Notes under the pieces: model-generated
The model's input: only the letters and a program-made list of their open reading frames with translations
Told to the model about the DNA's origin: nothing
The model's database searches: none
Source of the DNA: Scleroderma bovista
Lineage: Eukaryota > Basidiomycota > Agaricomycetes > Boletales > Sclerodermataceae
DNA: 17,705 nucleotides
Assembly (NCBI GenBank): GCA_037178675.1
Contig: JAYMGJ010000791.1
Location: 1-17,705, forward strand
Direction: 5' to 3'
In this document: piece by piece, positions 8,998-17,382 of the stretch
How positions within the stretch are numbered: position 1 is the stretch's first letter
How the letters are laid out: every line of letters begins with the position of its first letter
Made by a program: the position numbers and the translations under genes

Positions 8998-9642
8998 TCA
9001 GCTCCGATGCACATGGTATGCCGGTGGAAGGGGCGTCAAAACTCCTGGAGATGACGTGGCCAAACGAGGATCCTCGCCTTGCACACCCTCCCCCTGGACT
9101 TACGCACCACGCACGCCATTTTCGCTGCCGGGTATGTGAGGAGTGGGCATGACCACATGTGCTCCGTCCGCGGGCTGGGGTTGGTATTGTGTTTGAGATC
9201 CGAGAGCGTATTGTTTAGAAGGACCCCCAACTCTGTCGTATGCTGGGAGAACTTCCCCATCTCGCTCAGGATCATCCGGCCTCCAAAGGCGGCGTCCATC
9301 TGCATCTGTATCCGCTGCATGTATAGGACGTTGATCAGGAAGGTATACGGCATTGATGGGAGCTAGGGGTACTCCTGGTGGTTGATATGATGGATTATAG
9401 CCATGTTCTTGTCGTCGTTGGCTAGCGCGACGCCGGCCGAATGCGATGCAAAGTGCGCTTAATCTGATGTCAGAACATATGGATCACAACAGTCCTCCTA
9501 CACACCATGCCACTAGTAGTAGGATAACACCGATGAGTAATAAACAGAGGTACACGACGTGAAGGCGGGTCATCTGAAGGGAAGATTATGTTCGATGTTG
9601 CCAAACTCGGCGTGGCGTGCTTACCTGGCTGTTGAAGAACAT
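8998..9642 (-). pseudogene. Tandem copy A: PY-motif single-pass membrane protein, broken
   Basis: Exons are 9642-9625 (MFFNSQ), 9573-9506 (membrane helix YLCLLLIGVILLLVA) and 9457 onward (FGRRRASQRRQE, then NPSYQPPGVPLAPINAV). Introns are 9624-9574 and 9505-9458. The tail keeps LPAYDRVGG, but the next PPxY motif is lost (PSKQY where the sisters have PPRYIASEQY or PPKYIASEQY). A TAA at 9100-9102 replaces the TCA serine codon of the other copies. Beyond it the frame continues open to LPPAYHVHRS and the old stop at 8998, so the nonsense change is recent. The N-terminus is also shortened by deletion. The product would lack the C-terminal PPAY. Confidence 0.8.
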
Positions 9643-10193
9643 GGCACGGAGATCGTCGAGTCGTAAGACGAATACCGCCTTGATTCAGCTCGTGACGTCC
9701 TCATGTCCCAGTTTGGCTTACCGAGTTATGCCGAGCCGAGTGCCTCTAGACTTGCATGTATCTGGAATCTGGAATCGTCAACATACCATGCCCGACTTCA
9801 CGAGTGCATCTTGAGTGGTATCGTACTACATAATCCACCAATGACGATGTTCCCAGTGTGGAGATGAGAAGCTCGGCTGTACGTTGCCAGGATTCGTCGG
9901 AGCATATAAGCACAAATAAATGACGAACTTCCCTGGACTTTCACTACTGTCAGCCCCTCAGTCAAAGCCTAGCATATGCACCTGGATAGTTCATTCAATT
10001 TTCTTCCAGGTCTGTTACATGTCAGAAAAACCTGGACCCCCAGTCGATTTAGGTTAATCTGGAGATGGGAATGCAAGTGCCTTGCAACGAAATCTAGTGT
10101 AATTGTCAACTCCACTGGAAGTGTTCCAACTTTCAAGCGAATTACTGAAAAGCATTGTTTGATACATTTTGGCTACATGAAAAAGAGGATTGC
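9643..10193. other. 5' flank of tandem copy A; no gene
   Basis: Upstream region of copy A, shared with 11514-12027 and 13363-14039. It holds the TATA-like box and possible non-coding leader exons (GTAAGCC donor near 9720, GTATGTTGA donor near 9786). Confidence 0.45.
9903..9910 (-). promoter_or_regulatory. TATA-like box, copy A
   Basis: CTTATATG lies about 260 nt upstream of the ATG at 9642 and is conserved in all three tandem copies at comparable distance. The leader between may be spliced. Confidence 0.4.
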
Positions 10194-10766
10194 TTTCATT
10201 GATGTACTGCATGATGGCGTACGGTTGTCGTCACCCTCTACCCCTCAGGGCCTGCGATCGGCATGTATTGGCTGTGCATAGTATTTACCAACTACTAGTA
10301 GTGGTTCCAATGCCGGTCCGACACGATGGTCTGACATAACCACCTTTTAACGACAATAGAGCAGCATATTAGCTATGGCCTTCCATGCCAGTCGCGACTG
10401 ACAGACACTGCCAACTGGCGCAATGTAGGTACTAGTGACCTTCCGATGATTCACCATGCCAAACGATTGTGAGCGTAGCTGTTGTATCCTCGGCGATGCC
10501 CGGACTGGATGCAGCGGCACAGCACCCCTCATGGGTGTGTCTGCTGCTCAAGGGTTCCAGCGTTCGCACATCCCAATTCCTAAATCGCAATAGTAACATG
10601 TTCGATAAGATGAGCATCGTGTACAGTATTGTAATTGCCGTGAGCTCAAATACAAAGTTAAATCAACCAACCCCTGATCAAGTGTTCGACGGTAGGCGTA
10701 TGGCTCCTCACAATAATATTCACGCAGGGAATAACAGTGCAGGTTCCTCTTTGGTTACCAAAGATG

Positions 10767-11513
10767 TCAGCTCCGATGCACATGGTATGCCGGTGGATGG
10801 GGCGTCAAAACCCCTGGAGATGACGTGGCCAAACGAGGATCCTCACCTTGCACACCCTGGGCTGACGCACCACGCACGCCAATAGCTTGTTGATTCATTG
10901 AGGGATTTTCGCTTTCGGGTATATAAGGAGTGGGCATGACCACAGGTGCTCCGCCCGCGGGCTGAGGTTGGTAGTGTGTTTGAGATCCGAGAGCGTATTG
11001 TTCAGAAGCGATATATCTAGGAGGACCACCAACTCTGTCGTATGCTGGGAGAACGTCTTCTCCATCCCACTCAGGATCACCCGGCCCATCAAGGCGGCGT
11101 CCATCTACATTTGTATCCGCTGCATGTACAGGATGCTGATCAGGACGGTACACAGCATTGATGGGAGCTAGTGGTACTCCTGGTGGTTGATATGATGGTT
11201 GTTCTTGTGGTTGTTGGCTAGTGCGATGCTGGTCGAATGCGGGGGAATCTGTCGCGGTACAGTTGCAAAATATGCTTAATCTGATGTCAGAACATATGGA
11301 TCACAACAGTCCTCCTACGCACCATTCCAGTATTAGTATAATGCCGATGAGTAATAAACAGAGGTACATGATGTGAAGGGGGGTCACCCCAGGCTGAAGG
11401 GAAGATTATGTTCGATATTGCCAAACTCGGCGTGGCGTGCTTACCTGGCTACCATTGTCCTGGCTGCTATTGTCAGTAAGCGCCCTCTTCCAAAGGACTG
11501 GGATGAAGACCAT
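10767..11513 (-). CDS. Tandem copy B: single-pass membrane protein with PPxY tail
   Basis: Exons are 11513-11445, 11393-11323 and 11274-10767; introns 11444-11394 (GTAAGC...CTTCAG) and 11322-11275 (GTGCGT, branch CTGAC, ATTAAG). Product is 215 residues from the ATG at 11513. It has a short N-terminus (MVFIPVLWKRALTDNSSQ), helix IMYLCLLLIGIILILE, a Cys-bearing juxtamembrane stretch, then a disordered Pro/Gln/Ser tail with PSYQPPGVP, DVLPAYDRVGGPPRY and a terminal PPAYHVHRS. LPAY, PPRY and PPAY fit WW-domain ligand motifs, as used by Rsp5/NEDD4 ubiquitin ligases, so a role as ligase adaptor or client at membranes is inferred. The frame is open upstream to a TTG at 11642, so a longer N-terminus is possible, but copy C has a stop there. 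The layout recalls yeast Rcr1/Rcr2. Confidence 0.75.
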
Positions 11514-11768
11514 GGCACGGAGATCGTCGAGTCGTAACTTGGGCGAATACCGCCTTGATTCAGCTCGTGACATCCTCATGTCCCAGTTTGGACTTACCGA
11601 GGCCGAGCCGAGTTCTAGACTTGCATCTGGAATCATCAACATACCGTGCCCGACTTCCTGAGTTGTTCAGAGTGCATCTTGAGTGGTATCGTACATAATC
11701 CACCAATGACGGTGTTCCCAGTGCGGAGATGAAGCTCGGCTGTACATTGCCAGGATTCGTTGGAGGAC

Positions 11769-11776
11769 CATATAAG
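11769..11776 (-). promoter_or_regulatory. TATA-like box, copy B
   Basis: CTTATATG is 256 nt upstream of the ATG at 11513, at the position conserved in copies A and C. Confidence 0.4.
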
Positions 11777-12592
11777 CACAAATAAATGACGAACTTTGGC
11801 AGCCCTCAGTCAATGCCTAGCATATGCACCTGGATAGTTCATTCAATTTTCTTCCAGGTCTGTCACATGTCAGAAAAACCTGGACCCCCAGTCGATTTAG
11901 GTTAATCTGGAGATGGGAATGCAAGTAGTATAATTGTCAACTCCACTGGAAGTGTTCCAACTTCCAAGCGAATTACTGTAATTAAGCATTGTTTGATACA
12001 TTTTGGCTACAAGAAAGAGAGGATTGCTTTCATTGATGTTTTGCATGATGGCGTACGGTTGCCATCACCCTCTACCCCCTCAGGGCCTACGATCGCGCCG
12101 TGCATGTTTATCAACTAGTAGTAGTTGTTCCAATGCCGGTCCGACATGATGGTCCGACATAACCACTTTGTAACGACAATAGAGCGGCATATTAGCTGCC
12201 TTCCATGCCAGTCGCGACTGACAGTCACTGCCAACTGGCGCAATGTAGTGACCTTACGACGAAACAAAATTCACCATATCAAACGATTGTGAGCATAGCT
12301 GTTGTATCCTCGGCGATGCCCGGACCAACTGGATGCAGCGGCGTGGCACACCTCATGGGTGTCTGCTATTCCATTTGAGCTGGTCAAGAGTTCCAGCGTT
12401 GGCATATTATCCCCATTCCAAAATCGCAATAGTAACATGTTCGATAAGTTAAGCATCGTGTACAGTATTGTAATTGCCGTGAGCATCAAACACAAAGCTA
12501 GATCAACCGACCCCTGATCAAGTGTTCGACGGGAGGTAATAATGTCCACCCAGTGAATAACAGTGCAGGTTCCTCTTGGGTTACCAAAGATG

Positions 12593-13362
12593 TCAGCTCC
12601 GAGGCGCATGGTATGCCGGTGGAGGGGGCGTCAAAACCCCTGGAGATGACGTAGCCAAACGAGGATCCTCGCCTTGCACACCCTCCCCCTGGGCTGACGC
12701 ACCACGTACACCAACAGCTTGTTGACTCATGGCGCCATTTTCGCTGTCGGGTATGTGGGGAGTGGGCATGACAACAGGTGCTCCGTCCGCGAGTTGGTAT
12801 TGTGTTTGAGATCCGAGAGCGTATTGTTCAGAAGCGATATATTTAGGAGGACCACCAACTCTGTCGTATGCTGGGAGAACGTCTTTCCCATCCCATTCAG
12901 GATCATCCGGCCTACCAAGGCGGCGTCCATCTGCATCTGTATCCGCTGCATGTATAGGACGCTGATCAGGACGGTACACGGCATTGATGGGAGCTAGTGG
13001 TACTCCTGGTGGTTGATATGATGGATTATAGCCATGTTCTTGTGGTTGTTGGCTAGCGCGACGCTGCCCGAATGTGAGGAAATCTGTCGCGGGACGGTTC
13101 GTTTTGCGGACTATGCTTAATCTGATGTCAGAGCATATGGATCAGAACAGTTCAAAGAAGGCACGATGCCATCTCCTACGCACCTCCAAGCCACTAGTAA
13201 AAGAGCGATGGCAACTGCAACGATGAAATACATGTGTTGGAAGATCGTCTGGAGGGAAGATTAAGTCCGGTATTGCCAAGCTCATCGTGACGTGCTTACC
13301 TGACTACCATTGTTGCTATTGTCGCCAAGCGCCCTCCTCCAAAGGACTGGGATGAAGACCAT
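12593..13362 (-). CDS. Tandem copy C: single-pass membrane protein with PPxY tail
   Basis: Exons are 13362-13300 (MVFIPVLWRRALGDNSNNGSQ minus its last residues spans the N-terminus), 13248-13184 and 13115-12593; introns 13299-13249 and 13183-13116. Product is 216 residues. The helix is MYFIVAVAIALLLVAW, followed by basic IVRKTNR, then FGQRRASQQPQE, DVLPAYDRVGGPPKY and terminal PPPPAYHAPRS. It is open throughout, and an in-frame stop lies upstream of the ATG at 13362, supporting that start. The membrane exon differs strongly from copies A and B while the tail is nearly the same, which suggests exon-specific divergence or conversion. Three PY motifs (LPAY, PPKY, PPAY) make a WW-domain ubiquitin ligase partner the likeliest role (inference). 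It may be the least damaged copy. Confidence 0.8.
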
Positions 13363-13561
13363 GGCACGAAGATCGTCGAGTCGTAAGACGAATACCGCAC
13401 CTTGATTCAGCTCGTGACGTCCTCATGTCCCAGTTTGGCTTACCGGGTTATGCCGAGAGCCTCTAGACTTGCATGTAGCCTATCTAGAATCTGGATTCGT
13501 CAACATACCATGCCCGACTTCACGAGTGCATCTTGAGTGATATCATACATAATCCACCAAT

Positions 13562-13725
13562 CCCAACACTAGATTGATGTCTAGAGACTTTCCACTAACG
13601 TTACCAGTTTGTAGAGTATTGTCGCTGACCATTGCACGATCAGCCATGCTCAGCCTTCTTCTGATGCTCGATTCAAAATATGGCTTACATCTAATATCTT
13701 AAGCTTCTTGCTCACGAACCCATTA
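13562..13725 (-). mobile_element. 164-bp insertion in the leader of copy C (dispersed element)
   Basis: Copies A and B read CCACCAATGACGRTGTTCCC without interruption; copy C has 164 bp between CCACCAAT and GACGGTG. The inserted sequence is the inverted relative of 15712-15926. It lies between the TATA-like box (13792-13799) and the ATG (13362), so it lengthens the leader. No terminal inverted repeats or clear target duplication were seen, and no family was recognised. Confidence 0.65.
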
Positions 13726-13791
13726 GACGGTGTTCCCAGTGCGGAGATGAGAAGCTCGGCTGTACTACATCGCCAGGATTCGTCGGAGGAC

Positions 13792-13799
13792 CATATAAG
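13792..13799 (-). promoter_or_regulatory. TATA-like box, copy C
   Basis: CTTATATG is 430 nt upstream of the ATG at 13362. Subtracting the 164-bp insertion gives 266 nt, equal to the other copies. Confidence 0.4.
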
Positions 13800-14125
13800 C
13801 ACAAATAATGACGAACTTCCTGGACTGCGAGTCGGGCCTAACATATGCACCTGGATAGCTCATTCAATTTTCTTCCAGGACCGTTACATGTCAGAAAAAC
13901 CTGGACCCCCCAGTCGATTTAGGTTAATTTGGAAATGGGAATGCAAGTGCCTTGCAACAACCATCTGGTGTAATTGTCAACTCCACCGGAAGTGTTCAAG
14001 CATCGTTTGATACATTTTGGCTACATGAAAAAGAGGATTACGAGGGTATATGGATTAGTATGGGCATGGGGTATGAGGTAACCGTACAAGATGAAGATGG
14101 TAAGATCATACGAGTTCACCTTCGC

Positions 14126-14568
14126 TCAAGTACTAGAATATGCAGGTGGGGGGAAGGTCGGCACTGCTTGTGTCGGACATAGGTGGTCCCGGGCTTCGTG
14201 GCTATGATATGGCATATGCGGAGCACCGCCCATGACATCAGGCGGATGCACTGCTGTGCGGTGAGAATATGTATGTCCTCTAGCAACGAAACGAGAGGGA
14301 ACGCGGCGTCTATTTCTCAACTGGAGTATCACTCTGTGTTTGAATTAGGATAGGGTATGATGGGAACAGCGATAGAAAAAAAGACTTACCTGCACATTAC
14401 TAGGAAGATCACTACACCGAAGAACACCGCGATGACCCAGGCCCATTTATTGAAGGCGGACGACTTGGCGGAATTAGGTTAGGTTAAAGCGGTATGTTAT
14501 GGATTAACCGTACTAACGTTGTCCCACCTTGGCCCAAGGGTGGAAAATACTGGTGAGGTGGGGGGCAT
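14126..14568 (-). CDS. 110-residue single-pass membrane protein ending in PPPAY
   Basis: Exons are 14568-14518 (MPPTSPVFSTLGPRWDN), 14463-14390 (SSAFNK then helix WAWVIAVFFGVVIFLVMC) and 14333-14126; introns 14517-14464 (GTTAGT, branch CTAAC, GCCAAG) and 14389-14334 (GTAAGT, branch CCTAAT, ACACAG). A basic stop-transfer stretch QLRNRRRVPSRF follows the helix, then a His/Pro-rich tail and terminal FPPPAYSST. Intron positions and phases (0, then 2) match the tandem copies although the tail sequence is largely different, so it is a diverged relative. It lies just upstream of the tandem array on the same strand. Topology by the positive-inside rule is N-out, tail in the cytoplasm. Confidence 0.75.
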
Positions 14569-15429
14569 GTGGGAGGACTATGTTGAACGTGGAACTGGAA
14601 GTAAGAGGGGGATGGTGTCTTAAGTATACAGTGCAGCCAACGACTCACAGTAGCGCACAGCCTCCTTTCCAGTGCCGTTTCGTTGATGCAGTGACATTCG
14701 TGTCGCACTGTCCCAGTAAGGGTACTAATATTCCATCCGAATGAACCAAATGTTCTTGCTAGGTGGTAGTGGGGACAATACAAGATTGCTGACTGGTGAA
14801 CAAGTCTGGAATAGAGGCGTTGGACTCGTAGACTTCAATGGAAGTAATGGTACAGACTGGTTTGAATACACGTAGCCAGACAACCATATAATATGGCGCT
14901 TGGTTTCCAAGGGTATCGGTTTGCAAAGCATCTCCTGTGAAACCTATCTCCTGTGTGCAATATTGACATCAGCAGCGGAAATCTAGAAAATCGTGTACAG
15001 CTCCTGATGACAATCATTAAGCGCGCAGCATAGCTACCTACCAATGCAAAGACAACCACTGTTAAGTTTCGAGGCTGTGCAGCGCATAATTATATTTCAG
15101 GTCGTTACCGTCCAAGGACCAAGTCCATGTAACTCCTCACCGGTGTCCTTTTGTCCGCAGGCCATACTCTGCCGTCGCGGTGAAGAAACGCTGGAGATTG
15201 GAAAGTTGATGGAATTGGCCCATAAACAAGAATCCTAGTTTGAAGTGATTTTATTCGCGTTTGGGGTCTCATCAATTCTGGTCAAACTAGGCTGGTTTCA
15301 AGGATGATATGGAATATCTTAATGCGTTGTTCCTCGCGCGTTAGAGCTGATCCGGGCCAATGTTGGGCGCCCTATACTCGGGAGTAAGTATGACGCATGT
15401 GCTGACGCGAAAAGTCGGGTATTTGTTGA

Positions 15430-15540
15430 CTCGGCGAAGCTGTGTATCCGACAGCGCCGCCGATCGGGGACATGCGCAGCATGACAGCGTAACTATCGCA
15501 TGCACTCGCCGAGGCACTGGACCTATAGTTCGACGTCAGG
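15430..15540 (+). repeat. Degenerate dispersed repeat, member 1
   Basis: From CTCGGCGAAGCTGTGTATCC through GGACATGCGCAGCATGACAGCGTAA it aligns with member 2 at 16292 with scattered mismatches and a 1-bp gap. The reading frames of the two members differ, so it is not clearly coding. Confidence 0.5.
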
Positions 15541-15711
15541 GTGAAAAATTGATTTGAATTTGTGAGTGTTGTGACTACACTCCGTCAAAGATGACTGGAA
15601 GTTACATCTGGGCCAGTACAATCTGGTAGGTTAAAGTCCAATAGGACCCAAACCAGCATACAAGTCTGGTGTCAGTGCCAATTGGGTTGTGCTGCGATGC
15701 TTTGGCCAGAA

Positions 15712-15926
15712 TAATGGGTTCGATGAAGAAGGAAGGGTTACATCGCTACCACCCGTGGGCAAGAAGCTTAGCATATTAGATGTAAGCCCTCCATGTTTTG
15801 AATCGAGCATCGGAAGGAGGCTGAGCCTGGCTGATCGTGGAGGGTCAGTGTATGCATCAAGCTGTCAGCGACAATACTCTACAAACTGGTTAGTGGAAAG
15901 TCTCTAGACATCAATCTAGTGTAGGG
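15712..15926 (+). repeat. Dispersed repeat, inverted relative of 13562-13725
   Basis: It begins TAATGGGTTCG, contains GCAAGAAGCTTAGCATATTA and ends near CATCAATCTAGTGTAGGG. It is about 50 bp longer than the copy in the tandem array because of internal indels of roughly 35 and 20 bp. It is the likely older or fuller copy. Confidence 0.65.
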
Positions 15927-16291
15927 AGAGGTCGAGAACACCTGCCTGGGATGTTTCAATGCCACGCCATTGAGACGGAACAATAAGGACTGAGAGCTAG
16001 AGGAGAATGCCAATGGCCAGCGTGGTGTTATACGGAGAAGGGTTTTTCTCGAAAACCCATCTCCCCCTCTACTGTAATCGTCTTCCTCGCTATATATCCC
16101 TGTATAAACGATGGGCCGCCCACACCTAGGTGACCCAACCTGACGGTCAGACTATGTCACCCATATCCCAGGAGGACTGTGAACACACAAGACAGCAAAC
16201 CTTATCCTCCGGCAGCAATCAGTGATAAAGACGACCCCCTAAGTGACTGTGCCTGCTTCGAGCAAGTTGAACACGCAGTTTCAATGCGATG

Positions 16292-16400
16292 GCTCGGCAA
16301 GGCTGTGTGCTTGACAAAGTTCGTGAACAATGGACATGCACAGCATGGCAGCGTAATATTGCACGCTTTTGCCGGCAGTCGTTCCATTCCTCACGACCTC
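16292..16400 (+). repeat. Degenerate dispersed repeat, member 2
   Basis: CTCGGCAAGGCTGTGTGCTTGACA and GGACATGCACAGCATGGCAGCGTAA align with member 1 about 860 bp upstream, same orientation. It lies within an open frame (16179-16469, GTG start) of unknown nature. Confidence 0.5.
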
Positions 16401-16679
16401 AAGGCCTCACCTAGTCTCGACCTAGTCTCGATACCAGCCATTCCAGGAAACCGGATAGATAGTTCCTAGGCACGTATGCTTGCATCCGGACCTCGTTCGG
16501 GTTACCCAGAATGTCTGGTACCAAGACTATTTTAGGCCTCGCCATGTCTCCGATAGCGCATTCTGATGAAATGTGACGTCATGATCGTGGGTACAACAAG
16601 GATGCGAGGCAGCAGTGGCTAATAATACAGACCAGTAGAGTAGTGTCCCCAGAAGGGTGACTTGTGAGTACATACAGTG

Positions 16680-17347
16680 TTAATGACGTGAAGCAGGGTA
16701 TGCCGGTGGAGGCACCCTCGGAGCCGGTGGGGCTGGTGTTTGCAAACCCATTTGGGTCTCATCGCTCCTCTCCCCGGGTAGATAAGGTGGTGGCGCTTCC
16801 GACCAGCCATATGTGGATAGTCTCCTTCCAGACTCGACGTATCTGGGGAGCTCGCTGCTGTTGTCATACCGTGGAGGGTCTGCGCCATCGCTAGCGCGAC
16901 GTTTGCGAATGGCGCTGTACATGGCTAGGATAGGTGACAGTAACTTTTTGAACGGCCTGGATAAGAGAGCAAGCGTTCGTTGTACTGCATATAGGCGAGT
17001 AATCAGTGAAGGCTCAGAGGCTAGACGGGGGGTGAACCATACCAAAAGAAAACCGTCTAAATTTGAGGAGGATGAGGGGCGATTATAAGATTGTTGAGCT
17101 GGACACACCTCAATATAACAAGCAGCACTAATAGCACGACTGCTACGGTGACCAAGGCGATCACAAGGGTGTTGGGGGACGAAGACTGGGGGAAAGAGTG
17201 TGCATATTAGGTGTAGGTTTTGTAACTTGATCGATTATTTACCCCGCTGTTGCCATTGTCCAACCCCAGATTGTCGCCGTTGGGAGGGTTTGGTGGGGGG
17301 CCAGGTGGAGGTGGGATGGAAGTCGCGAATGGACCCGATGTCGACAT
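16680..17347 (-). CDS. 138-residue single-pass membrane protein with four PY motifs
   Basis: Exons are 17347-17243, 17185-17109 and 16914-16680; introns 17242-17186 (GTAAAT...CCCCAG) and 17108-16915 (GTGTGT...TACAG, 194 nt, long for this window). Residues 1-35 are Pro-rich (IPPPPGPPPNPPNGDN), residues 39-61 form the helix (LVIALVTVAVVLLVLLVIL), then the stop-transfer IRKRRAS. The tail carries PPRY (74-77), LPRY (83-86), PPPY (102-105) and PPAY (130-133), ending PASRH. Intron phases 0 and 2 match the other family members and the frame is open throughout. 17347 is the only in-frame ATG before an upstream stop. Such spacing of PY motifs suits multivalent binding to the WW domains of an Rsp5-type ligase (inference). 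Most diverged member, but complete. Confidence 0.8.
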
Positions 17348-17374
17348 GTCGCGCAAGAGCCCATATCCTCGTCG

Positions 17375-17382
17375 TATTTAAA
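17375..17382 (-). promoter_or_regulatory. TATA-like box upstream of the 138-residue gene
   Basis: TTTAAATA lies only about 28 nt before the ATG, which would leave almost no 5' leader. It may be coincidental or direct a very short leader. Confidence 0.25.

Larger units (their letters stand above)
8402..14039. repeat. Tandem triplication, units 8402-10193, 10194-12027, 12028-14039
   Basis: Three head-to-tail copies of 1792, 1834 and 2012 bp, similar over their full length with many small indels and substitutions. Each starts at TTTCATTGATG and the internal junctions read GAGGATTG^CTTTCATTG. Copy 3 is longer mainly because of a 164-bp insertion at 13562-13725. Each unit contains the upstream region, a TATA-like box, one membrane-protein gene and about 600 bp of 3' flank, so whole transcription units were duplicated. 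Confidence 0.92.
14570..16679. other. Repeat-bearing stretch with no confident gene
   Basis: It contains the dispersed repeat at 15712-15926 and the degenerate repeat pair at about 15430-15540 and 16292-16400. A plus-strand frame from the ATG at 14741 reads LLGGSGDNTRLLTGEQ, WNRGVGLVDFNGSNG and DWFEYT then stops; a later frame ends AILCRRGEETLEIGKL after a CCGCAG acceptor-like site near 15161. These could be exons of an unknown gene but could not be joined. A hairpin-capable GGGTTTTTCTCGAAAACCC is at about 16039-16057. Confidence 0.35.

Noticed and set aside
8694..9152. 152-codon plus-strand open frame with relatives at 10469-10885 and 12302-12517
   Set aside because: It lies in the 3' flank and antisense to the PY-tail exon. 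Between copies the frame is cut or shifted, while the minus-strand PY frame is kept in B and C.
9036..9353. Minus-strand frame starting MPYTFLINVLYM in copy A, with counterparts in B and C
   Set aside because: It is the +1 shadow of the PY-tail exon; the other frame holds the conserved PPxY motifs and joins the membrane exon.
8402..14039. Array considered as a CRISPR or satellite
   Set aside because: The units are 1.8-2.0 kb, contain spliced genes and are diverged; there are no short regular repeats with unique spacers, and the genome is fungal.
16039..16057. GGGTTTT/AAAACCC hairpin as a terminator
   Set aside because: Rho-independent terminators do not apply to a eukaryotic nuclear locus and no gene ends here; kept only as a descriptive note.
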